A stretch of DNA of 64,000 nt from Bacteroidota bacterium (GTDB lineage Bacteria; Bacteroidota; Bacteroidia; Cytophagales; Cyclobacteriaceae). The translations under genes were made by a program, and so were the position numbers. This document shows positions 25,852 through 34,035 of this stretch, one piece after another. The stretch lies in contig JADFHN010000007.1 of assembly GCA_022567155.1 (NCBI GenBank), positions 1-64,000 of the forward strand, read 5' to 3'. Within the stretch, counting starts at the first letter, position 1. Each line of letters starts with the position of its first letter. The notes below the pieces were generated by a model. It had not been told where the DNA came from, did no database searches, and worked only from the letters and a program-made list of their open reading frames with translations.

Positions 25852-26052
25852 TCCAAAAAACAGATGTGCCAGGAAAATGGCCGAAACAATGCCTATCAGG
25901 TCGGCCATCAATCAGGCCGTTATGACATACCGGGTTTTGCGTATGCTGACGGCGCCAAAATAAACCACTACTGCATAAAGTGTGGTTTCGGTAGTTCCCC
26001 GCATAACGGATGAAAGCCTGCCGGTAAAGGAATCAACGCCAAACGTATTCAT
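25852..26052 (-). pseudogene. SpmB-like membrane protein, C-terminal fragment
   Basis: On the minus strand, beginning at 26052, translation gives FGVDSFTGRLSSVMRGTTET and AVVVYFGAVSIRKTRYVITA, then an in-frame TGA (25912-25914), then LMADLIGIVSAIFLAHLFFG. This is the C-terminus of SpmB (spore maturation protein B / nucleoside-gate family), whose relatives read SFIGRLASTMQGSTETTFY and AGLIADLAGI. The TGA replaces a Gly codon. The N-terminal three quarters of the gene are absent. The homology begins 2 bases from the dispersed repeat at 26054, so that element or a deletion anchored at it marks the break. It is a clear dead gene. Confidence 0.85.
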
Positions 26053-26053
26053 C

Positions 26054-26120
26054 CCAAAAAGTTCATTAGAACTTTTTGCACGAAGTGCAGGCAATCCCGC
26101 CAAGGCGGGATGCCTGGGTT
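26054..26120 (-). repeat. Dispersed hairpin repeat, copy 2 (inverted)
   Basis: Inverted copy of the element at 10782-10847: hairpin AATCCCGCCAAGGCGGGAT, then GCACTTCGTG-type and AAGTT/AACTT arms, with only a few differences across 66 bases. It abuts the truncated end of the spmB fragment. Confidence 0.85.
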
Positions 26121-26124
26121 AACC

Positions 26125-26202
26125 CAGATGAAGTCATTGTTTATCAATGACTTTCGTCTGCCCATAGCTCAAAATTGTCAATCCTATTGACAATTTTGAG
26201 CT
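26125..26202. repeat. Two adjacent long hairpins
   Basis: First hairpin (26125-26160): CAGATGAAGTCATTG pairs imperfectly with CAATGACTTTCGTCTG. Second hairpin (26166-26202): a perfect 17-base stem, AGCTCAAAATTGTCAAT with ATTGACAATTTTGAGCT and loop CCT. Neither has a T-tract like a terminator. They extend the hairpin cluster that starts with the dispersed repeat. Confidence 0.8.
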
Positions 26203-26370
26203 GAATTAATCGCCTACCATATAAAAATCAAATTACAAAGAGGTCAATTCTCATAATTGGCAAGAACGAAACTTATTGAATTCCCATAGCATTAACCGAA
26301 GCCTTGTGCGATGGTAAATAGTAGAAAACCGCTCTCGTAGGCAGGAGCCAAATCCCGAAAACTTTGCGGA

Positions 26371-26421
26371 CTCCAATGAACCAATACCGATGGCTATCGG
26401 TATCACTTCGCATCATTGGAG
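26371..26421. repeat. Nested inverted repeat
   Basis: Outer arms CTCCAATGA (26371-26379) and TCATTGGAG (26413-26421) enclose TACCGAT-GGCT-ATCGGTA (26385-26402), the relaxed form of the GATAGCTATC palindrome. It lies just downstream of the OmpA-family gene stop (26447 on the minus strand) and could terminate it. Confidence 0.6.
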
Positions 26422-26446
26422 CTTAATTGTTGTAGCCAGTTTATTA

Positions 26447-27151
26447 TTATTCTTTTATTATCCTTACTTCTGTTCTTCTATTATTTTGCCTGCCTTCTGC
26501 AGTGTTATTTGTGTCCATGGGGTAATCTTCTCCATAGCCTTTTGATATTATTCTATTCGATACTATTCCATTAGAAATTAAAAAGTTTCTAACTGCATCT
26601 GCCCTTGCTTGCGATAGTTTTAGATTAGCTGCTTTATCTCCAACATTATCTGTATGACCGGCTATTTCAACAACTATATCTTCTTTTAATGTCATGAATT
26701 CCAATAGTTCATTAAGTTCAGTATATGAACTTTTTTTAAAAGTCGGTTTACCAAAATCAAAGTGAACATTTTCCAGTGTAAAAACTTTAGGAAGTTCAAA
26801 TTTGATAGTTAGCAGAATTGGACTATAAGATTCCCCTTCATTAAGTGCTGGAATACTCAGTTCATTATAATCCTGCGCCTCACCAATGCTTTTGATCTTA
26901 ATAAGATATGTGTCCCCGCCTTGAAGTTGAATGTCAAACTTGCCATCTTTATCACTAATCCCCTTATATACACTCCCCGAGCTCAACCCTTCAAATAATA
27001 GTTGCTCGCCTTTTTTAGAATTGTTTTCAAAATCTATAACTAACACATGAATCGTAGCAAGTTGGGAGGAAGTAGTGTCTTGTCCCAATAATGAATAAGA
27101 CAGTAAAATTAATGTCGTAGTTATGAAATATGCTATTCTTAAAACTCTCAT
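26447..27151 (-). CDS. OmpA family protein with N-terminal carboxypeptidase-regulatory-like domain
   Basis: 234 residues. A signal peptide (FITTTLILLSYSLLGQ) precedes a beta-sandwich-like region (about 35-120: VLVIDFENNSKKGEQLLFEG, SDKDGKFDIQLQGGDTYLIK), which resembles a carboxypeptidase-regulatory or CnaB-type domain. The C-terminal OmpA domain has VEIAGHTDNVGDKAANLKLS, QARADAVRNFLI and RQNNRRTEVRI, which bind peptidoglycan in the family. It is probably periplasmic or outer-membrane associated. The function beyond cell-wall anchoring is unknown. It is divergent from the broken exported protein at 27407. Confidence 0.85.
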   Translation of the reverse strand: MRVLRIAYFITTTLILLSYSLLGQDTTSSQLATIHVLVIDFENNSKKGEQLLFEGLSSGSVYKGISDKDGKFDIQLQGGDTYLIKIKSIGEAQDYNELSIPALNEGESYSPILLTIKFELPKVFTLENVHFDFGKPTFKKSSYTELNELLEFMTLKEDIVVEIAGHTDNVGDKAANLKLSQARADAVRNFLISNGIVSNRIISKGYGEDYPMDTNNTAEGRQNNRRTEVRIIKE

Positions 27152-27370
27152 TTTATTTGATATCTATTTTTGTTGTACCCGGATTAATGCTACCATTCAT
27201 TTTTTTCAATTAATTGACTACAACACCCCAATATAAAGAATTCCACGTATTTAACCTATGTCATTAGGGTTAATTTGCAACGTATCGATCAGCCAACTAT
27301 TTCTCTTAGCACCTCAAAATAAGATTTAGCCCATTTATGTATATGTCAAGTCCAAATAATACGATTGTTC

Positions 27371-27378
27371 TAAATTTG
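27371..27378 (+). promoter_or_regulatory. -7 element TAAATTTG
   Basis: Exact TAnnTTTG 29 bases before the ATG at 27407. It supports the idea that the reading frame originally began at 27407 or 27410 and that the TAA at 27431 is premature. Confidence 0.4.
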
Positions 27379-27406
27379 TATCAGCTATTAAGTATTTCAA
27401 TCTTCA

Positions 27407-27910
27407 ATGATGTATGTGGATATACTGAAATAAATCTTTCTGTTTACAACTCTATTTCTATTTATCCGGTTTAATTCTCAAAGCCAGGGGTTATCAGAAG
27501 ATTTCGATATTAATTCGGGAATGAATGGATCAAGTTTGCAAATAGAATTTGGAAGCTTTTCAACAGAATCCATTGTCATGCTAAATTTTCAATATGACAA
27601 AACAGCTTCATTGAATTCAAAGGGTACTGTCGCCCTACATTTAAGAAGTGGGATCGATATATGGACGGTTTTCTATGACGCAGATATTGGATTCATTTTG
27701 AATCCTGCTTTGACGGTTGGGAAAAGGCATAGGCTCGAAATCGGATCATCATTCAGATATTATCCATTCAATGAAGCTGAAAAGTATTGGATTACAACCC
27801 CAATCACATTCGGTTATATGTACATTCTTAGGAAACATGCGCTACGTGCTTTTTTTGCTCCTTACAGTGATATTGGGTTATTGGATTACCCACTTAAAGC
27901 GCAGAGATAA
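27407..27910 (+). pseudogene. Small exported beta-rich protein with early TAA
   Basis: From the ATGs at 27407/27410 the frame reads MMYVDILK, then TAA (27431-27433), then IFLFTTLFLFIRFNSQSQG. That is a signal-peptide hydrophobic core with a plausible cleavage site, and the protein continues open to 27910 (FGSFSTESIVMLNFQYDK, LRSGIDIWTVFYDADIGF, GKRHRLEIGSSFRYYPF). The tail resembles a small outer-membrane beta-barrel with alternating aromatic strands, but I know no family for it. An alternative is translation from the internal ATG at 27521 (129 residues), which would lose the signal peptide. The -7 box at 27371 favours an original start before the stop codon. Confidence 0.55.
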
Positions 27911-28673
27911 TATCCCAAAACCGGCTTCAATCTGCTGAATCGCAATTTTTATCCGATTTCTGAATCAGAGTAGATGATGGCTATAGTTTAATACAGCATT
28001 GTTAAATGTAAATGGCTAAAGCCCAGTATATGATAGTGATCTCAAAACCCCAGGCTTAAGCCTGGGGTTAGTAGTACTAATAAGAGAAAGGACTTTAGTC
28101 CTGAATAGTTACAGATTGCAACGGAAATTTAAAATATAGTCTGGATGATCTGTAACTTACTCCCCGGTTAATACTAACAGTTCCTTCGCTCGCGCCTGCC
28201 TGGCCGGCAGGCTACCAATGACAACATTCGTAATTTATTGAAAATCAGATGGTTGCATTATTTAACCAACGCAACAAATTTCACCAATAAAGGCGAATAA
28301 AATCATTCGTAATTCATTCGCGTATTCGCGGCAAAAAAAAATCAAATACGCTATATTTAATAAGGTTGTCATTTCACTTTTGTGCGCCACTTTTCGGTTT
28401 TTTTTACTCAGTATGACGTTTTATTGATCTTTTGAGACAGACCCAGTCAGCCACAAATAGACACGATCTTCAATTTGCTTATAAAAAGTATTGTAGAGAA
28501 TGAGCCAAAGCGAACCCCGAAGGTCCGAAGGTCCTTAGGACTCCTTTGGAGACTCCTATGGAGGATGCCTACGGCACAAAACCAATATCTTAGACGTGAT
28601 ACCTAAACGCAATTACCTATTATTTTATTTAGGAGGTGTGCATTTTTTATATGCATGTGCGTTTACTTTTAAG
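27911..28673. other. Intergenic repeat-rich region, no gene
   Basis: About 760 bases with no supportable reading frame. Contents: a palindromic composite (28012-28106), a hairpin GCCTGCC-TGGCC-GGCAGGC (28194-28212), A/T tracts near 28330-28400, and a block of GAAGGTCC/GGACTCC-type inverted pieces near 28515-28570 similar to other intergenic repeats here. No tRNA-like fold is seen. Confidence 0.6.
28012..28106. repeat. Palindromic composite element
   Basis: Contains GGCTAAAGCC, a perfect 24-base palindrome (28046-28069, AACCCCAGGCTT mirrored) and GGACTTTAGTCC in about 95 bases. The GGCTAAAGCC core matches the element at 25495-25650, indicating a related dispersed repeat. Confidence 0.7.
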
Positions 28674-28681
28674 TAGATTTG
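28674..28681 (+). promoter_or_regulatory. -7 element TAGATTTG
   Basis: Exact TAnnTTTG 51 bases before the FecR-like gene start at 28732. No TTTG at the expected -33 distance. Confidence 0.4.
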
Positions 28682-28731
28682 CGTATTAACAGCAAGGTGT
28701 TAATATTATAGGGTTTTAAAACATTATTGTT

Positions 28732-29643
28732 ATGAAAAAAATCGGATTAGTTATTATTGTTCTGCTCTCGGCAACTTGCTATACCATTGCCCAGGATTAT
28801 TTATTTAAAGTAATTATCTCAAAAGGTGATAATTCATACTATATATCATCAGAAACGAACTGGACAATGTTGAAAGCCGGATCGCGGCTGCATACAGGAG
28901 ATGTATTGAAAGTGGCGGCAAAAGGCTATGTTGCCTTACTTGGATCGTCGGGCGAAACGATGGAATTAAAAAATGAGGACACAAAAGAGTATAAAATAGA
29001 TGAACTAACAGCGCAGCTTAAAAATACAGAAGCCGGCTTGATAGATAAATATGCAAGCTATCTGGTAAGTAAGATGGCTCCTGAAGCCAGGGAAAGCAAC
29101 CGGAAGGCTTATGCAAGCATAACCGGTGCAGTTGAGCGCGAAGTTGTTACAATTCATGCTTATCTGCGAAAATCTTCCGTATTGTATGATACGATGGCCT
29201 TCATCAGGTGGAAGCCGGTAGAGGATGCAGCGGAATATAACGTAGTAGTCAGGAACCTTTATGATGAAATAATACTTGAAACCAAAACCAGAAAGCCGAT
29301 TATTTCACTGAACTTTTCTGACGAAAAGCTGAAAGACCGGGACATGGTAATTATTTCAATAAGTACAAACGGAGGAGGATCAAGCGATTATTCGATCACA
29401 AAGGTTACCCGTGACAGGCCCGGTGCATTTGTTGATGAAATCGGCGAGCTGCGGGCTGCCCTCGACAGCGGATCGGCCTTTGATAATCTGGTGCTGGCCG
29501 AATTTTATGAGCAAAACAATCTCCTGTTGGATGCTACTACCTGTTATGAAAAAGCAATGGTCATTGAACCTGATGTTCAGTATTTTAAGGCCATTTACCG
29601 GGAGTTTTTGATGCGAAATAATTTCGGTAATATAATAAACTAA
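28732..29643 (+). CDS. Exported FecR-like protein with C-terminal TPR-like helices
   Basis: 303 residues. After a signal peptide (GLVIIVLLSATCYTIAQ) comes a FecR-like region (about 25-90: MLKAGSRLHTGDVLKVAAKG followed by YVALLGSSGETMELKNED). FecR domains in anti-sigma factors and surface proteins share this pattern, but there is no transmembrane helix and no sigma factor nearby, so an anti-sigma role is not supported. A fibronectin-like strand region (AFIRWKPVEDAAEYNVVVRN) follows, then a C-terminal helical pair like a single TPR (NLVLAEFYEQNNLLLDATTC). It converges with the TPR-CHAT gene, overlapping it by 4 bases. Convergence rules out a shared transcript, but the pairing of a TPR-bearing secreted protein with a secreted TPR-CHAT protein may be functional. 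Confidence 0.7.
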   Translation: MKKIGLVIIVLLSATCYTIAQDYLFKVIISKGDNSYYISSETNWTMLKAGSRLHTGDVLKVAAKGYVALLGSSGETMELKNEDTKEYKIDELTAQLKNTEAGLIDKYASYLVSKMAPEARESNRKAYASITGAVEREVVTIHAYLRKSSVLYDTMAFIRWKPVEDAAEYNVVVRNLYDEIILETKTRKPIISLNFSDEKLKDRDMVIISISTNGGGSSDYSITKVTRDRPGAFVDEIGELRAALDSGSAFDNLVLAEFYEQNNLLLDATTCYEKAMVIEPDVQYFKAIYREFLMRNNFGNIIN

Positions 29644-32600
29644 TCCAGGCCGATCATAATAAATGCACCCCAGTAAATGGGTTCATGGAATTCGTTTCTC
29701 AGTTCCTTTTTAGCGTCAATAAAGGCCTGTCGCATGTTGCCTGTATCGAGCCATTTTTGATAAAAATTTATCATTAGTTTTTGCGTGGCTTCATCATTCA
29801 CTTTAAACATGCTCATTATCAGGGTTTTTGCGCCGGCAACAATGAATGCCCGTTGCAGGCCGTAAACGCCTTCGCCCATACTCAGATCACCAAGCCCCGT
29901 TTCGCAGGCGCTGAGCACTACCAGATCGGTATTATCAAGGCTGAGGTTCATGGCTTCATAGGCGGTAAGGATACCGTCTTCCATATTGTAATTATATTTG
30001 GTTTTGTTAAGCAAATCGCCTGCGCCGGCAAGCAGTAAACCGGTTCGGAGCAACGGATTCTGCGATGCGGCAGCCCCTGCCTGACCGGGCACTTTGCCTT
30101 CTGTTTCTATGGCAGGGGTAAAAAAACCGTGCGTGGCAATATGAAACACTTTAGGATTATCAAGTTCTTTTACCTTTGCTTCACTTGCATCCATTTCCAT
30201 ATAAACCTCCGAATTCCAGCCTCGCTTTGAAAGCAACCGGTTCAGTTCTTCCACCTCTTTTTCGGTGCCGGGAAGTTGCGAAATGGTTATATTTCTCTGA
30301 TCAGTCGTGGCAGCATAAAATGTCGGATTTCCAAACATGATGGCCTTGTTTGAAGCTTCTACCTGTGCCCCACGCTTGCTTCGCAGATATATATCCTTGG
30401 TATTACTTACTAGTATGATATTTGAATTATCAAGCACATATTTTCCATCTCCGGTAGGAATCGCTTCAAGGTTGATCTGATTATAAATGCCATCTGCCGA
30501 AAGGTAAATGGTTGATGAAGCCCCCACTTTGCTTATAATGGGCTCCCAGAAATTCTCGTAGGAGAACCGGTCTTTCCCCTTGAAGATGATGATGTTACGA
30601 TAGTATTTGAAATAGCGTGTTTCAAGTAGTTTTCCGTTTGTGATCAGTATCAAACCAGGCTCCTTCATAGACCTATCGCTATTTACGTATAAACCTGCGT
30701 ACAAGACCGAATCCGTAAAAACATGATTAAAATATCTGAATCGCACCATCTCAATGGCGACTTCATTGGGCTTTAAAGCGCTTTTCACCTGCTCCCAGGT
30801 TATTTCATCATCGCTCATATCTTTTGCAAACAACTCGGATTTCTGGCTAATCTCTCTTTCGAGTTCTTCCAGTTCATTAGCAAGCACATCCGGATCGATC
30901 TCGTTTTCTGCCAGTTGATCCACACTCATGGACAGAGCAACAATCAAAGCTTCATTTTTACTTTGCCATTCATTGTATTTGCTGATTAGCAATATATCAT
31001 TACTCGATAGAATTCTTTGCCGAATTTTAAGCGAATTATTCAACAACAATGCTTTCGTTGCCAGCGCATTATTCATCATTCCCATTTTCATATCAGGAAA
31101 TTCGTCCATAAGTTCCAGCGCCAGGGTATTATAAAATTCATATACCGGTTTGATCGTATTCCAATACCGTGCTTTTTCCCTTTCGCTTAAGGCAGGAAAA
31201 TAGTTTTTAATAAATATGCTGTAATTAAGTAAGGCCTCATCAATATTACGCTTGGCCCGTTTGGAATCGCCCTCCATAAAATAAACTTTGGCCAGTTTGG
31301 AAATGATTTTTACATATTCGGGATGGTTCTTATTAAAGAACCGATCGTATAGTTTTTTAGCTTCAAGGTAATTGAGTTCGGCTTCACTATAATTCTTCAG
31401 AAAATAAAACACATCTCCTTTCAAAACGAGAATCTCAGCCTTATTCACATTCTTTTTCCTGTCAACACTCAATTCCCATATTTTGAACGCTTCGTTGAGT
31501 ATTTCGAAAGCATCGAGGTAGCGTTCTTCTGTGATATATACTTCGGATAATCGTGTAAGAACATCGGCATACAGCGGATTTGTTTCACCAAGTTTTGAAC
31601 TTATTATTGACCGTGATTCATTGAAAATGGATTCTATCTCTTTCAGGTCGTCATTTTTGTAAAGTTTAATGATACCCAACTCCGACAATGATTTGGCCAC
31701 ATCTATATGTTCTCTACTAAATTGATTTTCCTGGATTTTAATGGCTTTGACAATGTATTTCTGTGCCTCATCGTAGTCTCCGAGTTCAGCTTTTATTTCA
31801 GCAGAAAGCCTTAACGTAGGTGCGTTTTTCGACGAATTTTCACCAAAAGTTTTGACCGCAATTTCATTTGCCCGTACGGCATAATTATTTGCTTCGGTGA
31901 ATTCACCCGCTGTAAGAGAGAGGTGACCCATACTCACAAGGGGCTGAATCAGTTTACGGGAGTCCTTTCCATAAATATTTTCATACTTGGCAAGCGCATC
32001 GGCGAGAACCTCTTTGGTCTTGGAATACCTTCCGAAAAGTATATATAAATCAGCAATGTCAATATTAGATGCCAGTTCATCGTAGCCCATCAGACTTGTT
32101 GCCCTGAAATACATACGTTGCGATCGGATAAGGTCATCCTCTGCATCGCCTAATTCTCCTTTTATAGCTTTGAGTTTTGCACTGGTTTCCAACGCCTGTA
32201 CATAGAAAATCACGGTCTGGCTGTTTTTTCTTTCTTCAAAAAGAAGGGCACGGGCTACTTTTATATTTTTGTCGGCTTTGTCATACTCACCGATTTTGAT
32301 CTGTAAACGGGCAATTTTCTCAAGTTCAATTGCATAATTCACATCGGTGTTGTCATAAACCGCACGGGTTACTTTCAATGCTTCATCCAGCATTTCCGAA
32401 GCCTTTTGATACTGATCTGTGCCTTCATAATAAATGGCTTTGTTATTAAGAATATTTACATAATCGATATGCCAGATATCAATATTTGGTTGCACAATTT
32501 TGGAGAAGCTTTCTTCAAAAATCTCATTGGCTTCTTCATATTTGTTTGTAAATGCCAGGTAGTAACCGGCCAGTTGCAGTCGGCCCAGGTGATATTCGAT

Positions 32601-33866
32601 GGCGTCGTCGCCGTAGAGCACTCTTTTTATTTCGAGAATATCGTTAAGGTACCGTTCCGCATTTATATGGTTTTTATCAGTAATCGAAACCAAATAAACA
32701 AAGTAAAGAAGTTCAATTCGCTTCGGATGATATTCAGGTAAGGCGCTTGTGTTGTTTAAAAGATCAAGCGTTTTGGCTTCTAGATTCTTTGTGCGTTCCC
32801 TGTCCAGGCGTGAATTCATCGCCACAACTTCCAGGTTGATATTATGCAGGCTGCTTTTTTTAAAGTACCTGTTGATTACTTTTTCATATTCACTTCTCAG
32901 GTTTTTATAACGTGCGTTATCGTTGTTGGACAGATATACTTCCAACAAAGTCGTATATATTTCAAGTGCCAGATAATGAGATTCATTGTGGTTAATTTTC
33001 AGCTTGAACAGCGCCTCTTCGAAATTTTTTCGTGCTTCTGATTTTTTAACACCGTATTCGTAGAACATCTGCCATTGCCAGAGCATATTTTGTACCCACG
33101 GAATGCTTTTTTTCCCCAGTTCTTTCTGATCTACGATCCAGCTCCGTGTACGCTCAAAGGCTGAATCAGCCTGATTTACACTACCCTGCTTCCAGAATGT
33201 TCTTGCTTTCAGATTAAGCAGGTCGGCATAATCCCCGAATCTTTTAAATATCTCAGCTTCTGAAAGCCTTCTTGTCTTGAGTTTTCCTGATTTTTCATCT
33301 ATGTAGGCCTCTTTGCTGATAGCCCTTGCCTGATAATAATCAAGATGACTGTCAATAAAGTCAATGGCTTCTGTATAAAATCCTTTGCCGGAATAAATGG
33401 CAGCGTAGTTGAAATCGATTGCCACTTTGTTGTCGCCGGATATTTCACCCTGACTTTTCAGTATATTTTCTGCCTGTGTTAAGTAAGACTCTGCTTTTGT
33501 GTAATTTCCGAATTTTATCCAAAGTCCCGAAACATCTATGAGCAGGTTGGCATGTTTTTTTGAATCTGAACCGTAAACGTTTTTACTCCATTCAATGGAT
33601 TTATCAATATGCTGGACAAAAGAATTGAGGTACCCATTAGCCAGATTGTTACGGGCAGCTTTATAGGCATAGATGACCATATATTCATTTTCCTCACCAA
33701 GCTTTTTTCTAATCTTTTTTTCAAACTTTTCATTAAGATTAGCCGCACTTATGTAATCACCGCGGTTATATGCTTCATCAATAGCCAATATATCTTTTTC
33801 CCAGTTTTGAGCAAAAACAGACTGAACAAGCAAAATTACAAGAATAAGGTGTGCAATGGTTTTCAT
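29640..33866 (-). CDS. Secreted TPR-CHAT protein (caspase-like)
   Basis: 1408 residues. A Sec signal peptide (TIAHLILVILLVQSVFAQ) is followed by about 900 residues of tetratricopeptide-type repeats (e.g. YHLGRLQLAGYYLAFTNKYE, ANNYAVRANEIAVKTFGENS, AELNYLEAKKLYDRFFNKNH). A helical linker comes next, then a C-terminal CHAT domain. The caspase-type dyad is intact: His in VFHIATHGFF (about residue 1246) and Cys in VVLSACETGLG (about 1321), with ISQLPGTEKEVEEL upstream. CHAT proteases are cysteine peptidases related to separase and caspases; the TPRs probably bind partners. The signal peptide places it outside the cytoplasm, unlike the cytosolic TPR-CHAT effector of CRISPR type III systems. Substrate and trigger are unknown. 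It overlaps the convergent FecR-like gene by 4 bases. Confidence 0.88.
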   Translation of the reverse strand: MKTIAHLILVILLVQSVFAQNWEKDILAIDEAYNRGDYISAANLNEKFEKKIRKKLGEENEYMVIYAYKAARNNLANGYLNSFVQHIDKSIEWSKNVYGSDSKKHANLLIDVSGLWIKFGNYTKAESYLTQAENILKSQGEISGDNKVAIDFNYAAIYSGKGFYTEAIDFIDSHLDYYQARAISKEAYIDEKSGKLKTRRLSEAEIFKRFGDYADLLNLKARTFWKQGSVNQADSAFERTRSWIVDQKELGKKSIPWVQNMLWQWQMFYEYGVKKSEARKNFEEALFKLKINHNESHYLALEIYTTLLEVYLSNNDNARYKNLRSEYEKVINRYFKKSSLHNINLEVVAMNSRLDRERTKNLEAKTLDLLNNTSALPEYHPKRIELLYFVYLVSITDKNHINAERYLNDILEIKRVLYGDDAIEYHLGRLQLAGYYLAFTNKYEEANEIFEESFSKIVQPNIDIWHIDYVNILNNKAIYYEGTDQYQKASEMLDEALKVTRAVYDNTDVNYAIELEKIARLQIKIGEYDKADKNIKVARALLFEERKNSQTVIFYVQALETSAKLKAIKGELGDAEDDLIRSQRMYFRATSLMGYDELASNIDIADLYILFGRYSKTKEVLADALAKYENIYGKDSRKLIQPLVSMGHLSLTAGEFTEANNYAVRANEIAVKTFGENSSKNAPTLRLSAEIKAELGDYDEAQKYIVKAIKIQENQFSREHIDVAKSLSELGIIKLYKNDDLKEIESIFNESRSIISSKLGETNPLYADVLTRLSEVYITEERYLDAFEILNEAFKIWELSVDRKKNVNKAEILVLKGDVFYFLKNYSEAELNYLEAKKLYDRFFNKNHPEYVKIISKLAKVYFMEGDSKRAKRNIDEALLNYSIFIKNYFPALSEREKARYWNTIKPVYEFYNTLALELMDEFPDMKMGMMNNALATKALLLNNSLKIRQRILSSNDILLISKYNEWQSKNEALIVALSMSVDQLAENEIDPDVLANELEELEREISQKSELFAKDMSDDEITWEQVKSALKPNEVAIEMVRFRYFNHVFTDSVLYAGLYVNSDRSMKEPGLILITNGKLLETRYFKYYRNIIIFKGKDRFSYENFWEPIISKVGASSTIYLSADGIYNQINLEAIPTGDGKYVLDNSNIILVSNTKDIYLRSKRGAQVEASNKAIMFGNPTFYAATTDQRNITISQLPGTEKEVEELNRLLSKRGWNSEVYMEMDASEAKVKELDNPKVFHIATHGFFTPAIETEGKVPGQAGAAASQNPLLRTGLLLAGAGDLLNKTKYNYNMEDGILTAYEAMNLSLDNTDLVVLSACETGLGDLSMGEGVYGLQRAFIVAGAKTLIMSMFKVNDEATQKLMINFYQKWLDTGNMRQAFIDAKKELRNEFHEPIYWGAFIMIGLD

Positions 33867-34035
33867 AGGAAAAGTAATCGATTCGTAACTTGAAATTTAC
33901 TGGTTTTGTAAGTCATATTCAAATGAATACTGATATTGTATTTTAAAATGGACTATAACTGGTGTGTTTGATTATATCACTTCCATACCTGGTTACTAAG
34001 TGATGAACAGAAAGTGAACAGGCGCCACCATATAT

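Noticed and set aside
28732-29643. Anti-sigma factor of a FecR system
   Set aside because: No transmembrane helix, no adjacent ECF sigma factor and no TonB receptor; only the FecR-like fold segment is present.
29640-33866. Type III CRISPR-associated TPR-CHAT (Craspase) effector
   Set aside because: It has a signal peptide and there is no Cas gene or array nearby.
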